From: Kitasatospora cineracea
Lineage (GTDB): Bacteria; Actinomycetota; Actinomycetes; Streptomycetales; Streptomycetaceae
Direction: 5' to 3'
Length of the DNA: 64,000 bases
Assembly (NCBI RefSeq): GCF_003751605.1
Contig: NZ_RJVJ01000001.1
Coordinates: 2,046,001 to 2,110,000, forward strand
Shown here: one piece after another, positions 36,299 through 44,352 of the stretch
Numbering within the stretch: the first letter of the stretch is position 1
Layout: each line of letters begins with the position of its first letter
Translations under genes and position numbers: made by a program
The notes under the pieces: model-generated
Databases searched by the model: none
Seen by the model: the letters and a program-made list of their open reading frames with translations, nothing else
What the model was told of the DNA's origin: nothing

Positions 36299-37357
36299 GT
36301 GGGCAAGGTCGTGCTCGTCACCGGCGTGGCGCGCCCGCTCGGCGCGCGCTTCGCCGAACGGATCGCCGAACGGCCCGACGTGGACCGGGTGGTCGGGGTG
36401 GACGCCGCCCCGCCGCCGACCGGACTGCCGCCCGGCGTCCGCTACGCCCAGGTCGACCCGCGGCGCCCCGCGATCGCCCGGGTGATCGCCGAGCACGAGG
36501 TCGACACTGTCGTGCACCTCAACGTCACCGCGCTCGGCCACGGCGGCCGGGCCGCGGTGAAGGAGAGCAACGTCATCGGCACCATGCAGCTGCTCGGCGC
36601 CTGCCAACAGGCGCCCGGGCTGGGCCGGCTGGTGGTCAAGTCCACCACCGCGGTGTACGGCTCCGCGCCCCGCGACCCGGCCGTGTTCGGCGAGCGGATG
36701 CAGCCCAAGGCGCTGCCCCCCGGCGGCTTCGCCCGGGACGCCGCCGAGGTCGAGGGCTACGTCCGCGGCTTCGCCCGCCGCCGCCCCGACGTCGCGGTCA
36801 CCGTGCTGCGCTTCGCCAACATCCTCGGACCGGACGGCGACACCCCGCTCGCCGCCTACTTCCGCCTCCCGGTGCTGCCCACCGCGTTCGGCCACGACCC
36901 GCGGCTGCAGTTCGTCCACGAGGACGACGCCCTGGAGGCGCTGCGACTGGCCGCCCTCGGCGCCCCGACCGGCACCTACAACGTCGCCGGGGACGGCGTC
37001 CTGCTGCTCTCCCAGTGCGCCCGCCGGCTCGGCCGCCCCACCGTCCCGCTGCTGCGGCCCGCACTCGGCCTGGTCGCCCAGCTGGCCCGGCAGCTGGCCG
37101 CCCCCGCGGACCGGGCGTTCTCCCAGGAACAGCTCCAACTGCTCACCCACGGACGCGTGGTGGACACCGCCCAGCTGCGCGACCGGTACGGCTGGGCACC
37201 GCGCTGGACCACCCCGGAGACCTTCGCCGACTTCGTCGCGCACAGCTCGCCCGGCCCGCTGCCGCCCGAGCGGCTCACCGCCGTCACCGACCGGCTGGCC
37301 GGCCTGCTCGGCAACCCCCACCACCCCACCGACACCCAGGAGTTGAGGCCGCGATGA
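36299..37357 (+). CDS. NAD-dependent epimerase/dehydratase (extended SDR)
   Basis: A 352-residue extended short-chain dehydrogenase-like protein. The nucleotide-binding motif at the start is altered (VLVTGVARPLGARFAERIA in place of TGxxGxxG). VVKSTTAVYGSAPRDP replaces the usual catalytic YxxxK region, and LRFANILGPDG and LQFVHEDDALEALRLA follow. The atypical motifs leave catalysis uncertain. GTG at 36299 with GGGAGG upstream. Its stop overlaps the acyltransferase start (ATGA), a pairing that suggests lipid or envelope metabolism. Confidence 0.8.
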   Translation: MGKVVLVTGVARPLGARFAERIAERPDVDRVVGVDAAPPPTGLPPGVRYAQVDPRRPAIARVIAEHEVDTVVHLNVTALGHGGRAAVKESNVIGTMQLLGACQQAPGLGRLVVKSTTAVYGSAPRDPAVFGERMQPKALPPGGFARDAAEVEGYVRGFARRRPDVAVTVLRFANILGPDGDTPLAAYFRLPVLPTAFGHDPRLQFVHEDDALEALRLAALGAPTGTYNVAGDGVLLLSQCARRLGRPTVPLLRPALGLVAQLARQLAAPADRAFSQEQLQLLTHGRVVDTAQLRDRYGWAPRWTTPETFADFVAHSSPGPLPPERLTAVTDRLAGLLGNPHHPTDTQELRPR

Positions 37358-38358
37358 CAGCCGCCCGGGAGTCCGCCGACCCGGCGGCCAAGGTCATCCC
37401 GATCGAGTCCGCCCCCAGCTGGAACGGCCCCGAACCGCGCCCCGGCCTCGCCGACCGGATCGCCGACGGCGTCGGCACCGCCCTCGCCGGGCAGCTCGGC
37501 GCCACCGCCACCCGGGTGTTCGGCAAGGGCTGGGAGGAACGCGCCGCCCACGGCCTCGGCTTCCTGCGCCGCCGGCTCACCGGCGACTACGAGGTCGACG
37601 ACTTCGGCTTCGACCGGGAGCTCACCGAGGAGGTCTTCCTCGCCCTGCTCCGGCCGCTCGCCGAGAAGTACTTCCGGATCGAGGTCCGCGGCACCGAGCA
37701 CATCCCCGCCGAGGGCGGCGTGCTGATCGTCGCCAACCACTCCGGCACCATCCCGCTGGACGCCCTGATGACCCAGGTCGCCGTCCACGACCACGCCGAC
37801 CGGCACCTGCGGATGCTCGCCGCCGACCTGGTCTTCGTCCTGCCCGTGGTCAACGAGCTGGCCCGCAAGGCCGGACACACCCTGGCCTGCAACGAGGACG
37901 CCCAGACCCTGCTGGAACGCGGCGAGGTGGTCGGCGTCTGGCCCGAGGGCTTCAAGGGCATCGGCAAGCCCTTCGCCGACCGCTACAAGCTCCAGCGCTT
38001 CGGCCGCGGCGGCTTCGTCGCCTCCGCGCTGCGGGCCGGCGTGCCGATCGTGCCCTGCTCGATCGTCGGCGCCGAGGAGACCTACCCGATGATCGGCAAC
38101 TTCAAGACCCTGGCCCGGCTGCTCGGCCTGCCCTACGTCCCGATCACGCCCACCTTCCCCTGGCTCGGCCCGCTCGGCGCGATCCCGCTCCCCACCAAGT
38201 GGACCATCCAGTTCGGCGAGCCGATCCCCACCGACAGCTACCCGAAGGACGCGGCCGAGGACCCGATGCTGGTCTTCAACCTCACCGACCAGGTCCGGGA
38301 GACCATCCAGCACACGCTGTACAAGCTGCTGGTGCAACGGCGTTCGGTCTTCGGCTGA
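37354..38358 (+). CDS. Lysophospholipid acyltransferase family protein (PlsC-like)
   Basis: A 334-residue acyltransferase. Motif I is present in variant form (VANHSGTIPLDALM, His-x4-x-Asp with NHSG), the substrate-binding Glu-Gly is in VGVWPEGFKGIGKPF, and VPIVPCSIVGAEE is the downstream motif. No strong membrane segment is visible, so it is probably peripheral. It is translationally coupled to the epimerase. Transfer of a fatty acyl group to a glycerophospholipid or envelope lipid is expected; the acceptor is unknown. Confidence 0.85.
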   Translation: MTAARESADPAAKVIPIESAPSWNGPEPRPGLADRIADGVGTALAGQLGATATRVFGKGWEERAAHGLGFLRRRLTGDYEVDDFGFDRELTEEVFLALLRPLAEKYFRIEVRGTEHIPAEGGVLIVANHSGTIPLDALMTQVAVHDHADRHLRMLAADLVFVLPVVNELARKAGHTLACNEDAQTLLERGEVVGVWPEGFKGIGKPFADRYKLQRFGRGGFVASALRAGVPIVPCSIVGAEETYPMIGNFKTLARLLGLPYVPITPTFPWLGPLGAIPLPTKWTIQFGEPIPTDSYPKDAAEDPMLVFNLTDQVRETIQHTLYKLLVQRRSVFG

Positions 38359-38366
38359 TCCCGGAC

Positions 38367-38427
38367 GGCAGGGTGCGGGGAACCGCGCGTCGTCTTCACG
38401 CTGCGCGCGGTTCCCCACCCTCCTGCC
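38367..38427. terminator. Strong bidirectional terminator between convergent genes
   Basis: A 13-bp perfect stem (GGGGAACCGCGCG with CGCGCGGTTCCCC) encloses a 14-nt loop and is extended by an outer GGCAGG/CCTGCC pairing. It sits between the acyltransferase stop and the rsbN stop, so it can end both transcripts. Confidence 0.85.
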
Positions 38428-38435
38428 GGTGCCGC

Positions 38436-39635
38436 CTAGTTGAGCGTCAGGCCCGGGAGCAGGCCCGGGACCAGCGGCGGGATGGTGATGCCCGGGACCG
38501 CGCCCGCGGAGGGGGCGCTCGGGGAGCCCGAGGGGGCCGGGGCGGGGGCGGCGGACGCGGCCGGGGAGCCGCTCGCGGCGGCCGAGGCGCCGGTGCCGGT
38601 CAGGCCGCCCAGCAGGTCGCCGAGGCCGCCCGCGGCGCCCGCGCCGGGAGCCGGGCTGACCCGGACCGACGGGACCGCCGCCGGGGCCTGGCCGCCGCTC
38701 GTGCCGCCGGACGCCCCGGTGCCGGGCAGCAGCGGCTGCCGGTCCGTGCCGGTGCCCGCGCTGCTGCCGCCGCTCGCGCCGCCGCCCGCGGTGCTCCCGC
38801 TGCCGCCGCTGCCGCCCTGGCCGGGGACCTGCTCCAGCCGTAGCGGCGCGACGTCCTCGCTTATGTCGTCGAAGAGCTGGTCGACCTTGCCGGCCTGGGC
38901 GCTCAGCCCGGACGGCAGCTTGGACTGCAGGGCCGACCAGCGCTGGTCCTCCCCGGCGAAGCCGGCGAGTTGGCGCATCGGGGTGAGCGAGCCGTTGGTG
39001 CGGTAGACGGCGCGCAGCAGGTCGCGGCCGCGGAGCGCCTCGGCGTGCATGTCGTCGAGCGCACGGCGGACCTGGTCGACCGTGGTGGGGCTGAGCGAGG
39101 TCGGGCTGTCGGAGCGGCCGAGCAGCGACTGCGCCTCGTCGAGCCGGGTGGACGCCTGCTGGAGCAGCAGGGCGCCGCGCTCGGTGTCGCTGTCGGCCCA
39201 GTCGAGGCGCAGTCCTTCGAGGCCGCGCTTCATGCCGTACAGGGCGTCGCCCGGGAGGGCGTTGGTGGAGGCGGCGGCGGCTCCGGCGAACCCGCCGACG
39301 GCGACGCCGGCGACCAGGCCGCCGATGGCCAGGCGGCGGCCCCAGCGGGTGCGGCGGGTGCGCGGGGCGCGCTGGGCGGGGAGGACCGCGGTGGGGGCGC
39401 CACCGGCCCACTCCTGCTCGAACGCGGCCATCAGCCGGGCTCGTTGGACCGTCCGCGTCTCGGCGGCGAGCTCGGGCGCGGGCACCGCGCCGAGCGCGTC
39501 GGCCATGGCGAGGAGCTCGGTCATGGCGGCGGAGCCGGCCCGGTGCGAGCCGCTGCTCCGCTGGTCACTCTGGTGGGCCTCCAGCGCCTCGGCGAAGGAC
39601 TTCGCCCGCCGGTGCTCCAGCACGTTTGCCGTCAC
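38436..39635 (-). CDS. rsbN: Membrane anti-sigma factor RsbN (regulator of sigma-BldN)
   Basis: A 399-residue single-pass protein: a cytoplasmic N-terminus of about 95 residues (FAEALEAHQSD, MTELLAMADALGAV), a membrane segment at about residues 101-123 (LAIGGLVAGVAVGGFAGAAA), an extracellular helical region (NALPGDALYGMKRGLEGLRL, DUF5667-like) and a Gly/Ser/Pro-rich tail. RsbN binds and inhibits sigma-BldN in Streptomyces venezuelae, and its gene follows bldN as here. GTG start with AGGGAGG upstream. A BldN-type promoter at 39769-39797 implies negative feedback. Confidence 0.88.
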   Translation of the reverse strand: MTANVLEHRRAKSFAEALEAHQSDQRSSGSHRAGSAAMTELLAMADALGAVPAPELAAETRTVQRARLMAAFEQEWAGGAPTAVLPAQRAPRTRRTRWGRRLAIGGLVAGVAVGGFAGAAAASTNALPGDALYGMKRGLEGLRLDWADSDTERGALLLQQASTRLDEAQSLLGRSDSPTSLSPTTVDQVRRALDDMHAEALRGRDLLRAVYRTNGSLTPMRQLAGFAGEDQRWSALQSKLPSGLSAQAGKVDQLFDDISEDVAPLRLEQVPGQGGSGGSGSTAGGGASGGSSAGTGTDRQPLLPGTGASGGTSGGQAPAAVPSVRVSPAPGAGAAGGLGDLLGGLTGTGASAAASGSPAASAAPAPAPSGSPSAPSAGAVPGITIPPLVPGLLPGLTLN

Positions 39636-39938
39636 GGGCCACACCTCCCTTCGTCGTTTTCGACACCGTGGCCCGCCGGTTGGTTGTCCCGACAGGCCGA
39701 AACCACACCATCGGGTGACAGCTCGAGTTCCCACTTGACTGAGAGCCCGGTGGCGGATTGCACGCTGGCCAACGAGCGGTGTCGGGAGTCGGTTACGCAC
39801 GACCCCCCTGGCGTATTAAGCAGAGCAGATGACCGCCCCGTCACCCGGACGTGCTTGGCGCCGGGGCGGGTTGACGGTCCGTCGGGCGCAGGCCGGGGCC
39901 GGGCCGGTCTGTGGGCTATCACGTCCACGGGCCGCGGA
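39636..39938. other. bldN-rsbN intergenic region
   Basis: The 303 bases between bldN and rsbN contain no credible coding frame. They hold the putative sigma-BldN promoter for rsbN (39769-39797) and a leader of about 130 bases. The stretch is less GC-rich than its neighbours. Nothing else was recognised. Confidence 0.7.
39769..39797 (-). promoter_or_regulatory. Sigma-BldN-type promoter of rsbN
   Basis: On the minus strand CGTAAC (39792-39797) is followed after 17 bp by CGTTGG (39769-39774). The published sigma-BldN consensus, as I recall it, is CGTAAC-N16-CGTTGA. rsbN is a known BldN target. Confidence 0.7.
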
Positions 39939-40805
39939 TCACCGGGCGTCCGGCGGCAGCAGGCGGGCCAGCGTGCGCACCGCCCGGTACTGCAGCGTCT
40001 TGATGGCGCCCTCGTTCTTGCCCATGATCCGGGCCGTCTCGGCGACCGACAGGCCCTGCAGGAAGCGCAGCGTGACGCACTCCTGCTGCTGCGGGTTGAG
40101 CCGGCGCACCGCGTCCAGCAGGGCGGCGTTGGAGAGCGACTCCAGCACCGACTCCTCGGGGCTGCGCTCGCACTCGTTGGAGTCGAGCATCTCGCCGGTG
40201 GTGACCTCCAGCCGGAACCGGCTGGACTTGAAGTGGTCGGCCACCAGGTTGCGGGCGATGGTGACCAGCCAGGCGCCGAAGTCGCGGCCCTGCCAGGTGA
40301 AGGTGCCGATCCGGCGCAGCGCGCGCAGGAAGGTCTCGCTGGTCAGGTCCTCGGCGGTGGCCCGGCTGCCGACCCGGTAGTAGATGTACCGGTACACGGT
40401 GTCGGCGTAGTGGTCGTAGAGCCGACCGAAGGCTTCGCTCTCGCCGTTCTGGGCCCGCTCGACCAGCTCCACCACCGGGTTGTGCTCGGTGTCGTAGCCG
40501 GGCCCGGCGGGCGCGCTGCGGGAGCGGCCGCGGGTGCCGGGGGCGGGCACGGTGCGGCCGCGCGGGCCCGCGGCGGGGGCGCTGCCGGAGGCGGCGGAGC
40601 CGGTCGTGGTCGAGCGCAGCAGCGGTGCGGCGAACGCGGCCGGGGCGGGCGCGGCGAACGCTGGGCCGGCCACCGCGGGCTGCGGCACGACCAGTTCGAA
40701 CTCGCGGATCGCGGCCCACAGCCGTTCCAGGCGCACACCGCGGCGCAGAGTGGCGGTCGACGGGCGGGAGGTGGCTGGCGCGTCGTTCCGGACGGGTGGG
40801 TACAC
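39939..40805 (-). CDS. bldN: ECF RNA polymerase sigma factor BldN
   Basis: A 288-residue ECF sigma factor needed for aerial hyphae in Streptomyces. The sigma region 2 begins near residue 110 (VELVERAQNGESEAFGRLYD, TVYRYIYYRVGSRATAEDLT) and region 4 lies at about 215-280 (LNPQQQECVTLRFLQGLSVA, IMGKNEGAIKTLQYRAVRTL). About 100 N-terminal residues of low-complexity Ala/Pro sequence precede region 2; BldN is known to be made with such an extension, which is removed by proteolysis. GTG start with GGGAG upstream. The downstream rsbN encodes its antagonist. Confidence 0.93.
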   Translation of the reverse strand: MYPPVRNDAPATSRPSTATLRRGVRLERLWAAIREFELVVPQPAVAGPAFAAPAPAAFAAPLLRSTTTGSAASGSAPAAGPRGRTVPAPGTRGRSRSAPAGPGYDTEHNPVVELVERAQNGESEAFGRLYDHYADTVYRYIYYRVGSRATAEDLTSETFLRALRRIGTFTWQGRDFGAWLVTIARNLVADHFKSSRFRLEVTTGEMLDSNECERSPEESVLESLSNAALLDAVRRLNPQQQECVTLRFLQGLSVAETARIMGKNEGAIKTLQYRAVRTLARLLPPDAR

Positions 40806-41253
40806 GGGACTCCCAGAGGCAGAACTGTGGACGGATCACCTCCGCCTGGGCGGAGAGCACGCCGCACGGGCCACCCGTCACGGGGACGCTACGGGTGGTG
40901 TGCATCCAGGAGAGAATAACGCTTTGTGCAATGACAGCTACACCGCGTGGTCGAAGTGGTCGGTTGAGGTCCACTTCTTGCGCATATTCACCTACCGGTG
41001 ACCGAAGTTGGCGCCATCCATCCGGCTCAATGTGACCACTTGTGCACAGCAGGTGACCGAACACCGGTGCGCAGGCCGGGTTTCCCCGCTATCAGCCGTC
41101 CCAACCCACGACTTTGGCCGACTGCCGAACGATCAGTTCCGGTCAGGGCCGGACGCTCCCGAACCACTGCCCGCCCCCGGGCGCCCCCGCACCGCTCCGA
41201 CCTGCACGACCACCCGCACAGGGGCGTGTCGCGGCCACCGGGTTGACGCCGGG
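40806..41253. other. bldN upstream regulatory region
   Basis: These 448 bases between bldN and the HAD-IB phosphatase gene hold no credible coding frame. Both flanking genes run leftward, so the region contains the bldN promoter and the end of the phosphatase transcript. The part near 40900-41050 is relatively AT-rich. A 14-bp palindrome, TCACCTACCGGTGA, lies at 40988-41001. No BldD-type TNAC-N5-GTNA site was found by eye. Confidence 0.6.
40988..41001. promoter_or_regulatory. Palindrome upstream of bldN
   Basis: TCACC-TACC-GGTGA, 5-bp arms around four bases, about 185 bp before the bldN start. It resembles a regulator half-site pair (compare BldD, which has five-base spacing), but the match is imperfect. 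No regulator is assigned. Confidence 0.35.
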
Positions 41254-42177
41254 TCAGGCCCGCTGCCGGCGGTGCACCGCGACCGCCGCCGCGGCCGCCC
41301 CCGCCAGCACGCCCAGCCCGGCCGCCGCCGGGAGGCCGATCCGGGCCGCCTTCCGCCCGGTCCGGAAGTCCCGCACCCGCCAGCCCATCGCCCGCGCGTG
41401 CCGGCGCAGCGCCCCGTCCGGGTTGATCACGTACGGGTGGCCGACCAGGCTCAGCATCGGGATGTCGTTGGCGGAGTCGCTGAACGCCGCGCAGCGCGCC
41501 AGGTCCAACTGCTCGCGGCGGGCCAGCTCCTGCACCGCGGCCGCCTTGGCCGGGCCGTGCAGCATCCCGCCGACCAGCCGGCCGGTGTACTCGCCGTCCC
41601 GGGTCTCGGCGACGGTGCCGAGCGCGCCGGTCATGCCCAGCCGGCGGGCGATCAGCCGGGCCACCTCCTGCGGCGCGGCGGTCACCAGCCACACCCGCTG
41701 CCCGGCGTCCAGGTGCATCTGCACCAGCGCCCGGGTGCCCGGCCAGACCTTCTCGGCCAGCACCGGCTCGAAGATCTCCTCGCAGATCCGCTCCAGGTCC
41801 GCGGTGCGCTTGCCGGCCACCAGTCCGAGCGCGCTGTCCCGGGCGTCGGCGATGTGCTCCGGGTTCTCCGCGCCGTGCAGCCGGAACGCCGCCTGCTGCC
41901 AGGCGAACCGGGCCAGGTCGCGGCGGGAGAAGAAGCGCCGCCGGTACAGCCCGACCCCGAGGTAGAAGATCGCCGCCCCGCGCAGGATGGTGTTGTCGCA
42001 GTCGAAGAACGCGGCCGCCCGGACGTCCCCGGGCTCCGGCGTGTGGTCGTCCGCGGGCGCCTTCGGCGGCTGCGGCGCGAGCTGGGCCTCGGCGGCGTCG
42101 GCCGCGGCCTCGGCCGCCAGGGCGGTCCGGTCGCCGGTGGAACGCCTTGACTGGGTGAGCCTTCGTAGCGCGGCCAT
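41254..42177 (-). CDS. HAD-IB family phosphatase with C-terminal membrane segment
   Basis: A 307-residue HAD hydrolase: motif I AAAFFDCDNTILRGAAIFYL, motif II VWLVTAAPQEVARLIA, a motif III Lys in GMLHGPAKAAAVQEL and motif IV CAAFSDSANDIPML. This is the SerB/CicA-like HAD-IB class that often acts on phosphoserine or lysophosphatidic-type substrates. The first 50 residues are Ala-rich and disordered; residues about 280-300 are hydrophobic (AAAGLGVLAGAAAAAVAVH). The ATG is leaderless by context: TATGCT at 42184-42189. Confidence 0.87.
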   Translation of the reverse strand: MAALRRLTQSRRSTGDRTALAAEAAADAAEAQLAPQPPKAPADDHTPEPGDVRAAAFFDCDNTILRGAAIFYLGVGLYRRRFFSRRDLARFAWQQAAFRLHGAENPEHIADARDSALGLVAGKRTADLERICEEIFEPVLAEKVWPGTRALVQMHLDAGQRVWLVTAAPQEVARLIARRLGMTGALGTVAETRDGEYTGRLVGGMLHGPAKAAAVQELARREQLDLARCAAFSDSANDIPMLSLVGHPYVINPDGALRRHARAMGWRVRDFRTGRKAARIGLPAAAGLGVLAGAAAAAVAVHRRQRA

Positions 42178-42260
42178 GCGACGAGCATAGTCAGCGCGGC
42201 CGACCGACCCCGTGTCCGCGGAGTGCCGCCGCAGTGAACGGGCGGCGGCACAATGAACCG

Positions 42261-42533
42261 GTGAGCCTGCTGCGACGCGCGAAGAAGAACCCCGCCGAGA
42301 CCACCGTCACCCTGATCGGCAAGCCCGGCTGCCACCTCTGCGAGGACGCCCGCGCGGTGATCCTCAAGGTCACCGGCGACCTGGGCGCCGCCTTCGAGGA
42401 GAAGGACATCCTGCAGGACCCGGCCCTCTACGAGCAGTACGCCGAGCAGATCCCGGTCACCCTGGTCGACGGCCGCCAGCACGACTTCTGGCGGGTCGAC
42501 GAGGCCCGGCTGCGCAAGGCGCTCGGCGCCTGA
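42261..42533 (+). CDS. Glutaredoxin-like protein
   Basis: A 90-residue thioredoxin-fold protein (DUF836-type glutaredoxin) with the redox motif CHLC in TLIGKPGCHLCEDARAVIL and the cis-Pro in EQIPVTLVDGRQ. The GTG start is probably leaderless (CACAAT at 42249-42254). It is divergent from the HAD phosphatase and upstream of the exonuclease and rex. A thiol-redox role is likely; its partner is unknown. Confidence 0.87.
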   Translation: MSLLRRAKKNPAETTVTLIGKPGCHLCEDARAVILKVTGDLGAAFEEKDILQDPALYEQYAEQIPVTLVDGRQHDFWRVDEARLRKALGA

Positions 42534-42669
42534 GCCCCGGCCCCGGCCCTCTCCGGGTACCCGTGCTTCGTGAACGTCCGATGAAGATCGGCCTAGGAGT
42601 TCCTTCACTCCTCGGCTTACGATCGAACGGTTTCCGTGTCCGCCGGGGGCTGTGCAAGAGGAGGGCGCG

Positions 42670-43353
42670 ATGAACGGCTACGCCGTCGTCGACGTCGAGG
42701 CCACCGGTCGTAGCCCCTGGCGCCACCGGGTGGTCGAGGTGGCCGTGGTGCAGCTGGACGCCGGGCTGCGCACCGAGCGGGAGTTCACCACGCTGGTGGA
42801 CCCGGCCGGGCCGGTCGGGCCGACGCACGTGCACGGCATAGCCCAGGGCGACGTCGAGGGCGCGCCGCGGTTCCGGCAGATCGCGCCCCGGCTGCTGGAG
42901 CTGCTGGCCGGCCGGGTGCTGGTCGGTCACCACGTGACGTGCGACCGGGCGTTCCTGGAGCGCGAGTTCGCCCGGATCGGGGTGGCGCTGCCGCCGGTGC
43001 CGCTGCTGTGCACGATGCGGATCGCCCGCCGGATGCTGCCGGAGGCCGGCGGCTTCGGGCTGTCCGCGTGCGTGGAGGCGGCCGGGCTGGGCTGGTTCCC
43101 GGCGCACACCGCGCTCGGCGACGCGCAGGCGACGGTGGAGCTGCTGCGGCACTGCCGCCGGACCGGCTGCCCGGACGTCCGGCTGCCCGCGCCGCCCGCC
43201 GCACCGGTGGTGCCGTGGCCGCGGCTGGGCCCGGCCCGCTCGGCCGGCTCGCGCGGGGAGGCCCCGCTGCTGCGCCGGGTGGCGCCGCTGGGGCCGTGGC
43301 CGGCGGGGGTGGAGGGCCCGCGGGCGATGATCGGTTCGGCGGGTTACGAGTGA
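42670..43353 (+). CDS. DnaQ/RNase T-like 3'-5' exonuclease
   Basis: A 227-residue DEDDh-family exonuclease. Exo I is YAVVDVEATGRSPWRHRVVE (Asp and Glu ligands), Exo II is LVGHHVTCDRAFLEREFAR (Asp) and Exo III is WFPAHTALGDAQATVELLRH with catalytic His and Asp, as in DNA polymerase III epsilon. The C-terminal 60 residues are Pro/Arg-rich. ATG at 42670 was chosen for AGAGGAGG directly upstream. It stands alone rather than fused to a polymerase, and its exact substrate is unknown. Confidence 0.87.
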   Translation: MNGYAVVDVEATGRSPWRHRVVEVAVVQLDAGLRTEREFTTLVDPAGPVGPTHVHGIAQGDVEGAPRFRQIAPRLLELLAGRVLVGHHVTCDRAFLEREFARIGVALPPVPLLCTMRIARRMLPEAGGFGLSACVEAAGLGWFPAHTALGDAQATVELLRHCRRTGCPDVRLPAPPAAPVVPWPRLGPARSAGSRGEAPLLRRVAPLGPWPAGVEGPRAMIGSAGYE

Positions 43354-43390
43354 TGCGTGTCACTGTTCGGGGACAAATCGGACACCATCT

Positions 43391-43408
43391 TTGTGCACAC
43401 GTTCACAA
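43391..43408. promoter_or_regulatory. Rex operator (ROP) upstream of rex-hemACD
   Basis: TTGTGCACACGTTCACAA matches the Streptomyces Rex consensus TTGTGAAN4TTCACAA at every defined position but one. It lies 47 bp before the rex start and just upstream of a TAGCCT -10-like box (43414-43419), so Rex binding would block RNA polymerase. Confidence 0.9.
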
Positions 43409-43454
43409 ACGCATAGCCTGGCGGTCCAAGCCCAGCTTCACCCACAGGAGCAAC

Positions 43455-44321
43455 GTGGCAATCGGCCGACCCTCACCCAGCAGTTCGCAGACGCCCGACC
43501 CGGGCGCCGCGCGCAGGTCCTCGCGTGCGCGGGGCATCCCCGAGGCGACCGTGGCCCGCCTCCCGCTCTACCTGCGGGCGCTGACCGCGCTCTCCGAGCG
43601 CTCGGTCCCGACCGTCTCCTCCGAGGAACTGGCCGCCGCCGCCGGGGTGAACTCCGCGAAGCTCCGCAAGGACTTCTCCTACCTCGGCTCCTACGGCACC
43701 CGCGGCGTCGGGTACGACGTGGAGTACCTCGTCTACCAGATCTCCCGCGAGCTGGGCCTCACCCAGGACTGGCCGGTCGTCATCGTCGGCATCGGCAACC
43801 TCGGCCACGCCCTCGCCAACTACGGCGGTTTCGCCTCCCGGGGCTTCCGGGTAGCCGCGCTGCTGGACGCCGACCCGAGCGTGGTCGGCAGCACCGCCGC
43901 GGGCCTGCCCGTGCGGCACATGGACGAGCTGGAGGAGATCGTCGCCACCCAGCACGTCTCCATCGGCGTGATCACCACCCCGCCCGGCGCCGCCCAGCAG
44001 GTCTGCGACCGGCTGGTGGAGGCCGGCGTGACCAGCATCCTGAACTTCGCCCCGACCGTGCTGACCGTGCCGGACGGGGTGGACGTGCGCAAGGTCGACC
44101 TGTCGATAGAGCTGCAGATCCTCGCCTTCCACGAGCAGCGCAAGGCCGGCGACGAACCGTCCGCGGGAGACTCGGTGCTCGACCGCGCCCCCGGCCCGGT
44201 TCGGGCCGCGGCTGCCAAACTGCGTCGGGCCGCCGGTGGCGGCAAGGCCGAGCAGGCGAAGACCGCGCCCGCCGCCAAGGCCGGCCCGGACGACGACCTG
44301 TCCGCGGTGATGCCGGCGTGA
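43455..44321 (+). CDS. rex: Redox-sensing transcriptional repressor Rex
   Basis: A 288-residue NADH/NAD+-responsive repressor. The N-terminal winged helix (VARLPLYLRALTALSE, ELAAAAGVNSAKLRKDFSYL, GSYGTRGVGYDVEYL) precedes a Rossmann domain (VVIVGIGNLGHALANYGGF) and the dimer-swapped C-terminal helix. NADH binding releases it from DNA, inducing respiratory and haem genes when oxygen is limiting. It is about 60 residues longer than S. aureus-type Rex because of N- and C-terminal disordered tails. GTG with AGGAG upstream. It autoregulates through the site at 43391-43408. Confidence 0.96.
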   Translation: MAIGRPSPSSSQTPDPGAARRSSRARGIPEATVARLPLYLRALTALSERSVPTVSSEELAAAAGVNSAKLRKDFSYLGSYGTRGVGYDVEYLVYQISRELGLTQDWPVVIVGIGNLGHALANYGGFASRGFRVAALLDADPSVVGSTAAGLPVRHMDELEEIVATQHVSIGVITTPPGAAQQVCDRLVEAGVTSILNFAPTVLTVPDGVDVRKVDLSIELQILAFHEQRKAGDEPSAGDSVLDRAPGPVRAAAAKLRRAAGGGKAEQAKTAPAAKAGPDDDLSAVMPA

Positions 44322-44352
44322 GCACGAACATCCGTCACGACGAGGTGGGGGC

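Noticed and set aside
40806..41253. Small frames in the bldN upstream region
   Set aside because: No ribosome-binding site, codon bias or homologous motif; they cross the AT-rich promoter region.
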